A stretch of 26,411 bases of DNA from a virus, in IMG/VR virus record IMGVR_UViG_3300008120_005083, positions 1 to 26,411 of that record. The stretch is one strand, 5' to 3'. The position numbers and the translations under genes were made by a program. Position 1 is the first letter of the stretch, and each line of letters starts with the position of its first letter. The notes under the pieces are model-generated. The model was not told where the DNA came from. It saw only the letters and a program-made list of their open reading frames with translations, and did no database searches. This document shows positions 14,634 through 24,500 of this stretch, in pieces.

Positions 14634-16517
14634 TCAATCTTCGAGATTTTCTTCGTTAAAATGTTGTTTATAGACGCTATTTAAACGATGTACAAACTCC
14701 TTAAAATACGACTTTTGCTTCTCAGGAGTAACCAATGCACCATCGACAATCATATCGGCTATCCCTTGTTTTTCTTTCAAAATATCACGCATGTACTCGT
14801 CCATAGTCCCATCGCATACCATATAATAGACTTGGACTTGTGCCTTCTGACCGATGCGATGAGTTCTATCTTCCGCTTGTTCGTGGTTTGCGGGTACCCA
14901 ATCCATATTGAGGAATACAACGGTGTCAATCTTATGTTGTAATCCGTCAATACCCATACCGGCCGCCATCAAACTGAACAATCCGATTTTTGCGTGTCCG
15001 CTAACTAGTCTATCTATTGACTCTTGCCGTTCGTTTTTGTTCATTTCACCCGTCAACAAGGCTGACTGTGAACTATAATGTTCGTTTAAAAACTTTAGCG
15101 GAGCTAAGTAGTTACTGAATATAAGTATAGGCTTGTCATTATCTAAAAACTCATCAATCATTTCAACCAATCTAGGTAATTTCTTTTCAATCAAGAAACT
15201 CTGTAGTTTTGGCATATGTTTAATTGATGGTTTACCGTCCATCTTCCATTTACCAAATAATTCTTTCAGTAATTCATTGTATTCTTTCCGTTCATCCTTT
15301 GTCAACTCTACATACAAGTCATTTCGTTGCTTCGCAGGGAGTTCGGTTAATACTTGGTCTTTCTTTCGTCGGATTACTAGGTCTTTAGTGCGGTCATGCA
15401 AGTCCTGTAGGTTCATTGGGGCTTGTCCTTTCCACCCACCGTATCGTTGCACAAAGTGATAGAAGTTATTGAACCGATCTTTGTCCAAGAAATTTAACAA
15501 ACTAAATGCTTCGATTGGACGAGACATTACTGGTGTTCCCGTCAAGAAGATGGTGTACTTAGTTTTAATACCAGGATACTTTCGTCGTTCTTTCCACGAA
15601 CCTAGAATGCTCTTTGCTCGCACCGTCTGACGATTCTTCAAGAATGTAGCTTCATCACATACCAATAAGTCAAAGGCTTCGTCACGCAACCAATGATTGT
15701 TCTTTGCAACCGCATCATAATGTGTAACGTGAAACTGATTTTTTAGATTTCCATCATAATGTTTACTATCCCAAATGGTACTATCCTTTCCCGTAAATTT
15801 TTTAATCTCACGTTGCCAGTTCACGACAACGGACAATGGGCAGACGATTAATGTTTTCAGATTATGTAATTGTGCGTAGGCGATAGCTTGTACTGTTTTA
15901 CCCAATCCCGGCGCGTCGGCAATCAAACATCGACCACCTGCTCTATCGACGAACTGCACACCGACTTTCTGATATGGATACAGGTTTAATTGTAGACCCG
16001 GCACTTCAAACACCGTATCTTCTTTCTGTCGTATCTCATCCAAATCTTCTCGACGTTCTTGTAACTTATTCAGTAATTTTTCAGCCGATGATGATAAAAC
16101 GACATTCGGGAATAATGTCTTGACTTTTGGAAGATGTACTGCAGGGAACTCCCAATATTTTTCTGTCCCGTTCCATTTCCGGCCATCAATTTCGTATTTG
16201 AACTTTTCTAATAAAAGTTTATTATATGGCATAACAATGTATGCTGTTTTCGCATCTTTCAAGTGAACTTCAATTGGTCCAGACGTTTCTTCTTTCTTTT
16301 CTGATTCTCGTGCGGACATCTTGGTTCGTGGTAATGGTAAGTCAGAAACATCGTCACCAGCCAAAGCACGTTTTGCCGCCTCTACCCATTGTTTCGGAAG
16401 AGTCGTTGTTGTAGTTATCCATTGTAAATACTGTGGGGCAGTACGTCGAACGCTACCTAGCGTATTACCGGCGTACTTGCCCCAAGTAAATATTACCTCA
16501 TCTAACGACGGATGCAT
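14634..16517 (-). CDS. SNF2-family helicase with ExoX-C-like and HARP-like N-terminus
   Basis: A 627-residue superfamily 2 ATPase expected to move on or remodel DNA, for example at forks, during recombination or in packaging-related clearing. Residues 1-50 (FTWGKYAGNTLGSV..., PQYLQWI) match the ExoX C-terminal-like domain. Residues 83-140 (VHLKDAKTAYIVMPY..., YWEFP) resemble the HARP-type substrate-recognition segment of SMARCAL1. The motor has Walker A DAPGLGKT (201-208), DEAT (288-291), LTGTP (325-329), a motif V region (AAGMGIDGLQ) and motif VI AEDRTHRIGQ (548-557). All catalytic motifs look intact. The ATG at 16517 has only a weak GGGA upstream. It lies between the glycan genes and the tail genes, 42 bases before the chaperone. 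Family certain, biological role inferred. Confidence 0.9.
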   Translation of the reverse strand: MHPSLDEVIFTWGKYAGNTLGSVRRTAPQYLQWITTTTTLPKQWVEAAKRALAGDDVSDLPLPRTKMSARESEKKEETSGPIEVHLKDAKTAYIVMPYNKLLLEKFKYEIDGRKWNGTEKYWEFPAVHLPKVKTLFPNVVLSSSAEKLLNKLQERREDLDEIRQKEDTVFEVPGLQLNLYPYQKVGVQFVDRAGGRCLIADAPGLGKTVQAIAYAQLHNLKTLIVCPLSVVVNWQREIKKFTGKDSTIWDSKHYDGNLKNQFHVTHYDAVAKNNHWLRDEAFDLLVCDEATFLKNRQTVRAKSILGSWKERRKYPGIKTKYTIFLTGTPVMSRPIEAFSLLNFLDKDRFNNFYHFVQRYGGWKGQAPMNLQDLHDRTKDLVIRRKKDQVLTELPAKQRNDLYVELTKDERKEYNELLKELFGKWKMDGKPSIKHMPKLQSFLIEKKLPRLVEMIDEFLDNDKPILIFSNYLAPLKFLNEHYSSQSALLTGEMNKNERQESIDRLVSGHAKIGLFSLMAAGMGIDGLQHKIDTVVFLNMDWVPANHEQAEDRTHRIGQKAQVQVYYMVCDGTMDEYMRDILKEKQGIADMIVDGALVTPEKQKSYFKEFVHRLNSVYKQHFNEENLED

Positions 16518-16523
16518 GAATTA

Positions 16524-16757
16524 TCAATCCCGTGGGTCAATAACACTATCACTCGTTTCTTCAATTCTAACATAAACCATACGGTCTACATCAAGACGCC
16601 ACCCGGCTGATGAATCAAGTCTCAGAATTTGCATCATCTGAGCGTTCGCATCTTCAACCTGCTTCCAAAGAACTGCTTGATAGTCCTTTAATAGTTTATT
16701 GTTAGATTTTATTAGTTGTTCTAGTGCTATTGGAACTTCCATAGTAATTTCATTCAT
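16524..16757 (-). CDS. Small hypothetical protein, 77 residues
   Basis: Not recognised. The protein is mostly helical, with an amphipathic stretch (ALEQLIKSNNKLLKDYQAVLWKQVEDAN), a short polar turn and an acidic end (IEETSDSVIDPRD). It has no cysteine and no membrane segment. The start is well supported by TTTGGAGAA before the ATG at 16757, and the stop lies 6 bases before the helicase ATG, so it is a real co-expressed gene. It could be a small partner of the helicase or of the preceding hydroxylase-linked genes. Confidence 0.6.
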   Translation of the reverse strand: MNEITMEVPIALEQLIKSNNKLLKDYQAVLWKQVEDANAQMMQILRLDSSAGWRLDVDRMVYVRIEETSDSVIDPRD

Positions 16758-16774
16758 TTATAAATTCTCCAAAA

Positions 16775-17839
16775 TTATTTTTTAACTCTTGTCTTTCTTT
16801 TTGGTTTAGTAGCAGGTTTAACGTTCACCGTAATTCCTATAGTTGATGTGAGGTGTTGTTTAAACAATTCAATTTTTTTGTTAAAATCAACCCCTGCTAC
16901 GTTTATAGGAGCCACTTGTGATGGTGTGGGTTTGAGTGCGTTTTCTTGTTGAATACGTGCATCTCGTTCCGCTTTCTCTGCTTCCATTTTCTTTATACCG
17001 TTTTGCTGTTCTTTCTCTTGTATCTCTTTCACTCTTTCCCAATATATAGAAGGTGTCTTAAAACCAATTTCATCTTTGTTAACGAAATTAGGAACGTTGG
17101 GCTTGGTTCTATGTGTGGATTCAACCGTACCATCTGGGGTTGTGTGAACTGGACACTTTCTGCTTCCGTCTGGTGGATGCATACCTCTGAAATAATTTTT
17201 TTGCCAAAGATTTGGATCATATACCACACGTTGTCGCTGTTCTGACATAAACTCTGTTCTAGAAATATTCCAATCCCAATACAGATCGTGAAATTCTTTA
17301 GATTCAGCTTCACTCATTGAACGAATTTCTGGCTCTTCCATATCTTCAAATAAACGCATATCAACAGGATATAATTGACAGAACGGTTCACCGATTTTCA
17401 TTTCAAACTTACCAGGCTGCGTGAATCTCCAATTCATAGTAGATGTATATGGAAGCCAATGCGTTTCTACTAATCCTGAAAGGGGAATTATGTTTGGTGT
17501 TGGTTCATTTGGCGCACCCGTCATAAACATTCCATACGGATACTCCGTCTTGAATACATAACCTAAATGCCAAGTCAAAGTTCCTTCTCCAAAATGTGTC
17601 ACGGGATAATCAGTACCACCCAGATGAGTAATTTGTATATCGCCGGCAGTACGACCACCATTCCACTCCGCTATAAAATGCGAAGTGGATAGTAGTTGCC
17701 ATCCCCACGAATTTGCCATAGACAATGGTAAACAACGATAGGGATTTTTATTGGCAGCAACATCCATCCAATCACGACGAGACGCCGCTGGTACGAGTTT
17801 TGGTGGATTTGTCGTAGTAGGATATGCTATTACTTTCAT
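16775..17839 (-). CDS. DUF6065-like protein
   Basis: A 354-residue soluble protein. Residues about 1-215 match my memory of the DUF6065 family: PPKLVPAASRRDWMD, YRCLPLSMANSWGW, FIAEWNGG, THFGEGTLTW, GLVETHW, TMNWRFTQPGKFEMKIGEPFC and a final YFRGMH. The many conserved Trp, Asn and Glu residues look like a binding pocket. The biochemical role of the family is not known to me. The C-terminal 120 residues are a separate charged tail: coiled coil (KEIQEKEQQNGIKKMEAEKAE approximately 270-295), a proline hinge and a lysine-rich end (KRKTRVKK). It starts 6 bases after the dioxygenase stop, so the two are probably co-translated and may work on the same substrate. The family call is from pattern memory. 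Confidence 0.6.
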   Translation of the reverse strand: MKVIAYPTTTNPPKLVPAASRRDWMDVAANKNPYRCLPLSMANSWGWQLLSTSHFIAEWNGGRTAGDIQITHLGGTDYPVTHFGEGTLTWHLGYVFKTEYPYGMFMTGAPNEPTPNIIPLSGLVETHWLPYTSTMNWRFTQPGKFEMKIGEPFCQLYPVDMRLFEDMEEPEIRSMSEAESKEFHDLYWDWNISRTEFMSEQRQRVVYDPNLWQKNYFRGMHPPDGSRKCPVHTTPDGTVESTHRTKPNVPNFVNKDEIGFKTPSIYWERVKEIQEKEQQNGIKKMEAEKAERDARIQQENALKPTPSQVAPINVAGVDFNKKIELFKQHLTSTIGITVNVKPATKPKRKTRVKK

Positions 17840-17845
17840 AGTATT

Positions 17846-18391
17846 TTACACATGCGACCAATGTAAGAACATTTGAACAACATATTGTTCAGGAGAACAA
17901 ACCAACGGTTCTCTCCAATGTTTCATAGTTGTGCCTAAAATCATACCGCCGTCACCCATACCAATTGTCAAGGGAACCGTGTTACTTAGTTTGTCCGTAA
18001 CCCATAACGGCCAATCGGTTGTTAGATTATTGTATAGTGTAACGGAAATTGTGTAATCCAACCCAGTTCGATCCGTGTGGGGCTGAAGTGTGCCACCGTT
18101 ATAGTAAATTCTAGCAAAAGAGTTTGCTGGTTTAATTTTACCAACAATACCTAACTCTTCTTCAATTCGTGGTTGTACTGCTCTTAAAGCAGATTCAAAC
18201 TCATTATGATTTCCTCCAAAGGATTGATCATAAAACGCATTTGGGGTTTCCGCTGTCTTTCCCTCAAACCGAAGCATATTCTCTTCTTTCATAGCCAATA
18301 CGATACTGGCATAGTTTACACATTGTTCCGGCGTAAACAATTCTTTAAGATACGCATATCCGTGCTTTTCAAAAAATTCTGCTTGATTCAT
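17846..18391 (-). CDS. 2-Oxoglutarate/Fe(II)-dependent dioxygenase (hydroxylase)
   Basis: A 181-residue enzyme of the prolyl-hydroxylase/PHYH-like type. Such enzymes use O2 and 2-oxoglutarate to hydroxylate a carbon, releasing CO2 and succinate. The iron site is visible: HTD (His105, Asp107) in LQPHTDRTGLDYTISVTLYNN, and His158 in MKHWRE. The co-substrate-binding basic residue may be Arg160, but this is not clear. SFARIYYNGG (91-100) is the usual strand before HxD. Its small size fits a single catalytic domain without targeting or membrane parts. AAGGAG stands 9 bases before the ATG. It is preceded by two carbamoyltransferases and the glycosyltransferase and followed by a DUF6065-like gene, suggesting that it makes the hydroxyl that is then glycosylated. 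A small-molecule substrate cannot be excluded. Confidence 0.8.
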   Translation of the reverse strand: MNQAEFFEKHGYAYLKELFTPEQCVNYASIVLAMKEENMLRFEGKTAETPNAFYDQSFGGNHNEFESALRAVQPRIEEELGIVGKIKPANSFARIYYNGGTLQPHTDRTGLDYTISVTLYNNLTTDWPLWVTDKLSNTVPLTIGMGDGGMILGTTMKHWREPLVCSPEQYVVQMFLHWSHV

Positions 18392-18394
18392 AAC

Positions 18395-19939
18395 TTATTT
18401 CTCCTTGTGAATTATAAAAGTTTCTAGTACAACCGCATCGAGTTCTTTATTCTCCAATACCCAAAGTGCTTCTTTATAGGTGTTAAGTATTGGTTTTCCT
18501 GCTATATTAAAAGACGTATTTAACAACACACCGATTCCCGTCTTATTATGTAGTTCTGTGAGTAGTTCATATAAGAATTTATTTTGTTCTTTGGTTACCG
18601 TTTGTACTCTAGCAGTCCCATCGATGTGTGTAATTGCTGCCAATCTATCTCTATATTCTTCACGCACTTTTGGACAAAAACTCATCCAACGTGTTTCACC
18701 TTCCCATTCAAAATACTTAGAAACATCTTCTAAACGTACAACTGGAGCAAACGGACGATAATATTCTCTTCCTTTAACTTTTGCATTTAAAGTATCTTTC
18801 ATATCGCGTATACTAGGGTTACACAATATGCTCCGATTTCCCAATGCTCTAGGACCATGTTCACATCTATCACGAACAACGCCTATTATTTTGCCTGACG
18901 CAATATAGTCTGCCAATATTGCCGTGTCAAGGGGTGTACCGTTTTTTTCGTGTACTATATTCATCAACTCTTTTCTATCCCACACCAACGGACCAGCATA
19001 TGTGCAGTCCATTGGTTCAATTGGTTTTATAGTAGACGCTAATAACCCAACAGCCAATCCACAATCATTGGGGTTGGGTGGAACAAACACATTTCTGATT
19101 TTAGCTAATTTAGTGTTGTTTAATATATTCAGTCCACATCCACCGACTAAAATTAAAGGCAACGATGGGTACTCGTTTAGGAATGGAGTTATCTCTTCTT
19201 CAAAAATTTGCTCAAATACAAATTGATTTGAAGCGGCTAAATCTTTAGCATCTTGACCCGTAAATCTAAACTCATATGATACGTCTAAAACGTTTATTAT
19301 GGTTTTTAATGTGTTCGGTATGTTCCCACCGTCTCCACTATTATATATAGTGTACAATTTATCTACGAAATCTTTTCTAACATTACCGTAATTTGCAAAT
19401 CCCATAAGTTTACCCGCATATACGAGATTACCCCAATACGGTTCCTCTTTTCGTATATCTTCTATGTAATGGGCAATTAAACCATATGGAACTGCCAAAT
19501 CTCGTTTACCAGAATATATTTTTGTAATTCCGCCTCGCCTGTCACCTATAAAAACATTAAAAAATCCTTCATCAGAACCACCGTCCGCTGATACTATTAA
19601 CGCATTGTTGTATGGTGATTGATATAATCCTGAATATGCATGTGCGGCATGATGTGGAATGTATTTATATTGTTTTGCTGGAAATATTTTATAGTGATCG
19701 TGTGCTATGGAATTCCACGCAACCGTCTCATATTCCACCACACCATACTTCTCTTCAAAGTATTTTTTTATTTCGTGTATAATTGGCACCGCATATGGTT
19801 CTTTTACGCTATAATAAAACCACAATCCTATATTTTTTAATGACATAAACCGTTCAAGTTCTACAACCTCTAAAAGTTTATCGTCTTTGGATATAGCAAA
19901 TGCCGTATTGTGTGAACCAAAAAAACCTAAATTAAACAT
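18395..19939 (-). CDS. Carbamoyltransferase, NodU/TobZ family (copy 2)
   Basis: A 514-residue enzyme that should move a carbamoyl group from carbamoyl phosphate, via carbamoyl-adenylate, to a hydroxyl, typically of a sugar. The Kae1-like N-terminal domain has HHAAHAYSG with metal-type histidines, SADGGSDEG, VGGCGLNILNN and DRCEHGPRALGNRSILCNP. The C-terminal YrdC-linked part has GREYYRPFAPVV, EGETRWMSFCP, GTARVQTV and LLNTSFNIAGKPI. All landmark motifs are intact. It begins 2 bases after the stop of a paralogue; the C-terminal domains of the two are much more alike than the N-terminal ones. It ends 3 bases before the dioxygenase start. It probably decorates a glycan made by the upstream glycosyltransferase. 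A small-molecule carbamoylation is possible. Confidence 0.85.
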   Translation of the reverse strand: MFNLGFFGSHNTAFAISKDDKLLEVVELERFMSLKNIGLWFYYSVKEPYAVPIIHEIKKYFEEKYGVVEYETVAWNSIAHDHYKIFPAKQYKYIPHHAAHAYSGLYQSPYNNALIVSADGGSDEGFFNVFIGDRRGGITKIYSGKRDLAVPYGLIAHYIEDIRKEEPYWGNLVYAGKLMGFANYGNVRKDFVDKLYTIYNSGDGGNIPNTLKTIINVLDVSYEFRFTGQDAKDLAASNQFVFEQIFEEEITPFLNEYPSLPLILVGGCGLNILNNTKLAKIRNVFVPPNPNDCGLAVGLLASTIKPIEPMDCTYAGPLVWDRKELMNIVHEKNGTPLDTAILADYIASGKIIGVVRDRCEHGPRALGNRSILCNPSIRDMKDTLNAKVKGREYYRPFAPVVRLEDVSKYFEWEGETRWMSFCPKVREEYRDRLAAITHIDGTARVQTVTKEQNKFLYELLTELHNKTGIGVLLNTSFNIAGKPILNTYKEALWVLENKELDAVVLETFIIHKEK

Positions 19940-19941
19940 TA

Positions 19942-21522
19942 TTACTTCCCTTTAGAAAAATAAAAATCTTCCAAAAATACCCCATCCATCTGTGTGTTTT
20001 CTAGCATCCATATTGCATCACGGTATGTGTTCAAAATGGGCTTTCCAGCTATATTAAACGATGTGTTGAGTAAAACACCCACCTCATAGTGGTATGCTAT
20101 AACTGTTAGTAAATCATACAGCCATTCGTTTTGTTCCCGAGTAACTGTTTGTACTCTAGCTGTACCATCAACATGCGTTATCGCTTTTAATCTGTCTCTC
20201 CACGCGGTTCGAACTCTTGGACAAAAACTCATCCAACGTGTTTCACCTTCCCACTCAAAATACTTGTTTACATCTTCTAGTCTAACAACTGGAGCAAATG
20301 GTCTGTAGTATTCTCGATTTTTAACTTTTGCGTTTAGTGTATCTTTCATATTCGGTGCGGAGGGATGGCATAGAATGCTTCTATTACCCAATGCACGGGC
20401 ACCGTGCTCCATTGTGCCCCGTACCACTCCAATTATTTTATGATTTAAAAACAGTTCATCTGCCAAATGTCTAAGACGTAACGGTTTAGCATTATACTGA
20501 TGAACGTACTTAGACAGAGTTTCTTTGTCAAATGGTTCCGGTCCAATATATGTAGAATCAAATGGTTCTTCAGGTTTTAGATGTCCTAACATAAATCCCA
20601 ATGACAATCCTCTATCGTCTGGGTTGGGAGATACAAACGTTGGTCTAGTTTTTGCAACTCTGGTATTATTTAATATATTCATCGCACATCCACCTGTCAA
20701 TATCAAATTACTTTCTTTATCTGATATATTTTCGTATAGTGATTTATCAAATACTTCTTCAAAGACAAATTGGGATGTCGCCACTATATCCTTCTCTATC
20801 TGCCCATTTAGTTTGTAGTCTCCGACAGGCAGTTTTAATGCGTCTTGTAACTTTTTATAGTTATCTAGCCGCATCTCAGAATTCCAATGATGTCCTACAT
20901 AATAATTTCGAATAGCATCTTTGTATTCTTCAACAACCTGACCATATCCAACCAGACCCATCAATTTGCCAGGATAAACCAACATACCTTGTAGTGGTAA
21001 TTGTTCTTGTTTAATAGAATCACAATGGTATCCCAGATACGCATATTTTTCACCTATATTACTTCTACCATCCTTGTTAAGTAATGTTAGTCCGTTTTTT
21101 CTATCAATTTTGTAGTAGTTGTAATTTCCATCATCACCCCCACCATCAAAACTAAGCACGTGTGCCTCGTCAAACGGTGACTGATAAAATGAGTTATACG
21201 CATGCCCCTCTTGATGCCAAAATGGAATCACTTTCTTAGTATTAAAAAATTCATAAATAGAATCAAATTCATTAGAGAATGCCTTTAAATCTGAGTAGTT
21301 ACAGAGAACAGTATCAAATTTTGTTACTCCATACTTTTTCTTAAAGTAATTTAACACCGTCTTATATCCGTGTGCCGGATGTATGAATCTTGGTTCGAAC
21401 CAAGCCAATCCCATATTTTTTATTTCAATCAATCGTTCTATATCTAATACTTCAAGTATTTTACCATCTTCAGCGATAGTAAAAGAAGAATTGTGTCCAC
21501 TATAAAAAGATAATTCAAACAT
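19942..21522 (-). CDS. Carbamoyltransferase, NodU/TobZ family (copy 1)
   Basis: A 526-residue paralogue of the gene downstream. Motifs are HQEGHAYNSFYQSPF, SFDGGGDDG, LTGGCAMNILNN, TMEHGARALGNRSILCHP, NREYYRPFAPVV, GETRWMSFCPRV, GTARVQTV and LLNTSFNIAGKPILNTY. The N-terminal domain, which should include acceptor-binding surfaces, differs widely from copy 2, suggesting a different hydroxyl or sugar target. Its ATG overlaps the glycosyltransferase stop by 8 bases (ATGTTTGA), so translation is probably coupled and the two gene products made in proportion. Family certain; acceptor unknown. Confidence 0.85.
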   Translation of the reverse strand: MFELSFYSGHNSSFTIAEDGKILEVLDIERLIEIKNMGLAWFEPRFIHPAHGYKTVLNYFKKKYGVTKFDTVLCNYSDLKAFSNEFDSIYEFFNTKKVIPFWHQEGHAYNSFYQSPFDEAHVLSFDGGGDDGNYNYYKIDRKNGLTLLNKDGRSNIGEKYAYLGYHCDSIKQEQLPLQGMLVYPGKLMGLVGYGQVVEEYKDAIRNYYVGHHWNSEMRLDNYKKLQDALKLPVGDYKLNGQIEKDIVATSQFVFEEVFDKSLYENISDKESNLILTGGCAMNILNNTRVAKTRPTFVSPNPDDRGLSLGFMLGHLKPEEPFDSTYIGPEPFDKETLSKYVHQYNAKPLRLRHLADELFLNHKIIGVVRGTMEHGARALGNRSILCHPSAPNMKDTLNAKVKNREYYRPFAPVVRLEDVNKYFEWEGETRWMSFCPRVRTAWRDRLKAITHVDGTARVQTVTREQNEWLYDLLTVIAYHYEVGVLLNTSFNIAGKPILNTYRDAIWMLENTQMDGVFLEDFYFSKGK

Positions 21523-24500
21523 TTTGTTTACCCATAATTGCTAGATACGCTTGTTCATAACTACGATAATGTTCTGGAGCACCGTTTCCTGCATTGTGTA
21601 TAATAAATGCTTGTGTATTAGTTTTTGGATTTACTAATACAGAGTTAGAACCACGTGCTAAATCTCCCAACAACTGCCAATCTTTACACGTTACCCAGAA
21701 CACATCACAGTTCGTATCCATCTGGACTTTATAGGTGTTTTCTATATTATTATGCACCCAAACGCCCAGCAGTCCTTGATCAATATTTGAATCAAAAGGT
21801 GCTGGTATTTCCAGTAACTCATCAATCATGCTTATTAAACTGTTTGCGTACCCCATGTATGTTCCAGCATTAACGTATTTGTATGGAGAATTTATTTTTT
21901 CATACTTTTCTTGGAACTGACTGTATTGATACGTAAATATCTGTTCTGCTGAAATCAATACTCTTGTGTCCTTCTTTATAAAGTTTGTTAGTGCAACGGT
22001 AGGTGTGTTGTTAAATAACGTATCATACCCGTCCATCACCAATACTATATCTTCGCTGTTATAAAGTGTTCTCAATTGTTGTTGTAGTAATATCAAACGT
22101 TCTCTAGTATTTCGAGGATTAAATACCTGCCCAATACCAATAAATTCTACTTCAATATTATACTTCGATGCCGTATCTAACAAGTACTTAGCTTTTTCTC
22201 TAGCAATATCTTGTGTTTCTTCGAATGCCCAAACTAATATCTTTAGTTTTCGAGAGTTACTTTCTATGTCAAATTTTATACGTTCATCGTGTTTATACTC
22301 TTCCCACCATTCCCAGCTTTCAGTAATAGTAATTGGATTTGGAGTTATTCCTTTATATACACTCGGATGTGCAATTCCATGCAAGTATGAAACACCGGAA
22401 TAAATTTCCCATTCTTTAATAGAACGCTCATTTCCTAGACCATATATACCCAAGTCTTTACCACCATCAATGTTTCTTAATATTCTGTGGTGTCGTTCTA
22501 CGCTCTTTTGAGCCATATCGTTTATGATGTTTTGATCAAAAGTATTCCAATGTCTTAGTCTATCTGGAAAATAATATTTTAAATGCCATGCTACGAATTT
22601 ATTTGGATTGAATAAATCCCAACCACGCGTCCACGAACGCATAGCTAACGTAGACTCTTCACCGTGGAAGTATAAGTTTGGATCATATGGTACTTCCCGA
22701 ACCCAAAATCCAGGAGCAAATACGATGGCTGCACTTATATGTCGAGATGGTATTGGTTTTTCTAGATTATCCGCCGGTAAGAATCCGTATGTGAAATAAC
22801 TAGAATGTGGATTGATATTATCTATCTTTTGTTTTTTTACTTGTGCATCATATAATATCCCATCACGTTCTTCAACCACTTCACCATCTAACGGTGGTAG
22901 TGCGGCAACAGCAGTCATATCATAATAATACGGTGGACCTATACTAATAATGCTTTTTGGATTTGGTAGTTCGCTATACATGCCCATCAACATCTCATCC
23001 CAATCTTTAGCAAAAATGGTATGAGAGTCAACTTGCATATAAAAATCTTCATCGTTAAAGAACTTATCTTGTACTAAATGTCTAGCCCAACAGACAGAAC
23101 CTTCTACGTCTTTCCAAAATACCTTGTGTATTTTTATTCGCGGGTCATTATCAAATACTGTAGTATCTTCAGTTTCGTCGTATTGCCAACACAAACCAAT
23201 TCTTATATTCTCAGGATATTTTGCTTGTGACAAACAACTATTAATTGTTCTGACTAATTGATCGTCTCTGAATGATGCAATGTTTACGAATATGGTTTTT
23301 GGTTTTAATCTAAATGTTACACCAAGATATTCTTCTAATTGCTGAACTGATCTTGTGTAGTTATTTTCTTCTAGAATTTTGTTTATTACGTTTATCGAAT
23401 TGTCTTGGAGTTTATTAAGATTTGGGCGTCTGTACGCGCTTCCATCTAAGTCCGCGGCATTATAATTATGCCACACAACCGCTTCAGATGTTAGTTTAAC
23501 ATCCCACCCGTTTAAATAACTTAAGAACAATTGTACATCTTCTTCACCTTTACTTACTATTTGATTTGGCACTTGAATTTCTTTCAACCAATCACTTGGC
23601 GCAAATATAAATCCACCCGCTATCCATTTGTTGTCAACAATTTCATAATCACTCATAGCTCCTAAATTTCTAGGGTCTAGTCTATTATCCTTTTCGTTTT
23701 CTGATGATAAGAATTGTTTGATAACTAAGGGAGCGTTTGTGGGAATTTTTGTAATATATTCTTGATTTGTTTCGGACAAATCAAAATGATTTGGATATGT
23801 AGACAGTAGCGTTTTAGTATTATGGAACCTACAAGTCTCAAGTTGATTTATTAGGATGTTATCCCAATTTGGTCTAAATCTAGAATGTGCATCTATCTGG
23901 AAAAAGTAATCTTCGTTAGTATACAGTTTATCTTTTATCAACTCTCGTGCCCAAACCACACCTTTTGAATCTTCTTTAGGTGTATAAATAATCTTTATGT
24001 TTGGGAAATTTTCATTTAATAATAACTGGTGGTGTTCATCATCGTGTTGTAAATGTACTCCTACTGTTATTCTGTCGAGGTTGTGAACGGTATTATACAA
24101 ATCTTTAAGCGTTGGGATTAATTGCTTATCGTGATATGCGGCAATTGATACAAATATAGTTTTGTTTTCAAAGTTCCAAGAGTCTTTATATTCTCTAGAC
24201 CAGTTTGCTACATATTTTTCGTGGTGTAAAAAGTCCAGTTGATCAAGTTCATCATAAGGTTTTGTATTAATATAAAAATTCTTATCTAGAACATCATTCA
24301 TATATCCACGCATTCTATATGCATATGAGGACAGCGTGGAGTAGTCATTTCCTATAAATTTAATAGCTCTCGTGCAGATTAATTGCTCTATGATTGGAAT
24401 GTAATTGTAGTGTGGGTTTATTTTTGTAGCCTTAGCCACCTCATCATAGAAATATAATTTATAGTGTCGAGCAAGAGGTTCAAAAAACTGTCTATTAGTT

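Noticed and set aside
16750-16770. TATAAATG on the minus strand, near the T4 late promoter box TATAAATA
   Set aside because: It directly overlaps the start codon of the 77-residue gene, leaving no room for a leader, and is explained by an AT-rich spacer after the ribosome binding site.
18902-18930. TTGACA, 17 bases, TATATT on the minus strand inside carbamoyltransferase copy 2
   Set aside because: A good consensus match, but it is fully inside coding sequence and about 500 bases from the next start. A similar match at 15276-15305 in the helicase shows that such matches arise by chance here.
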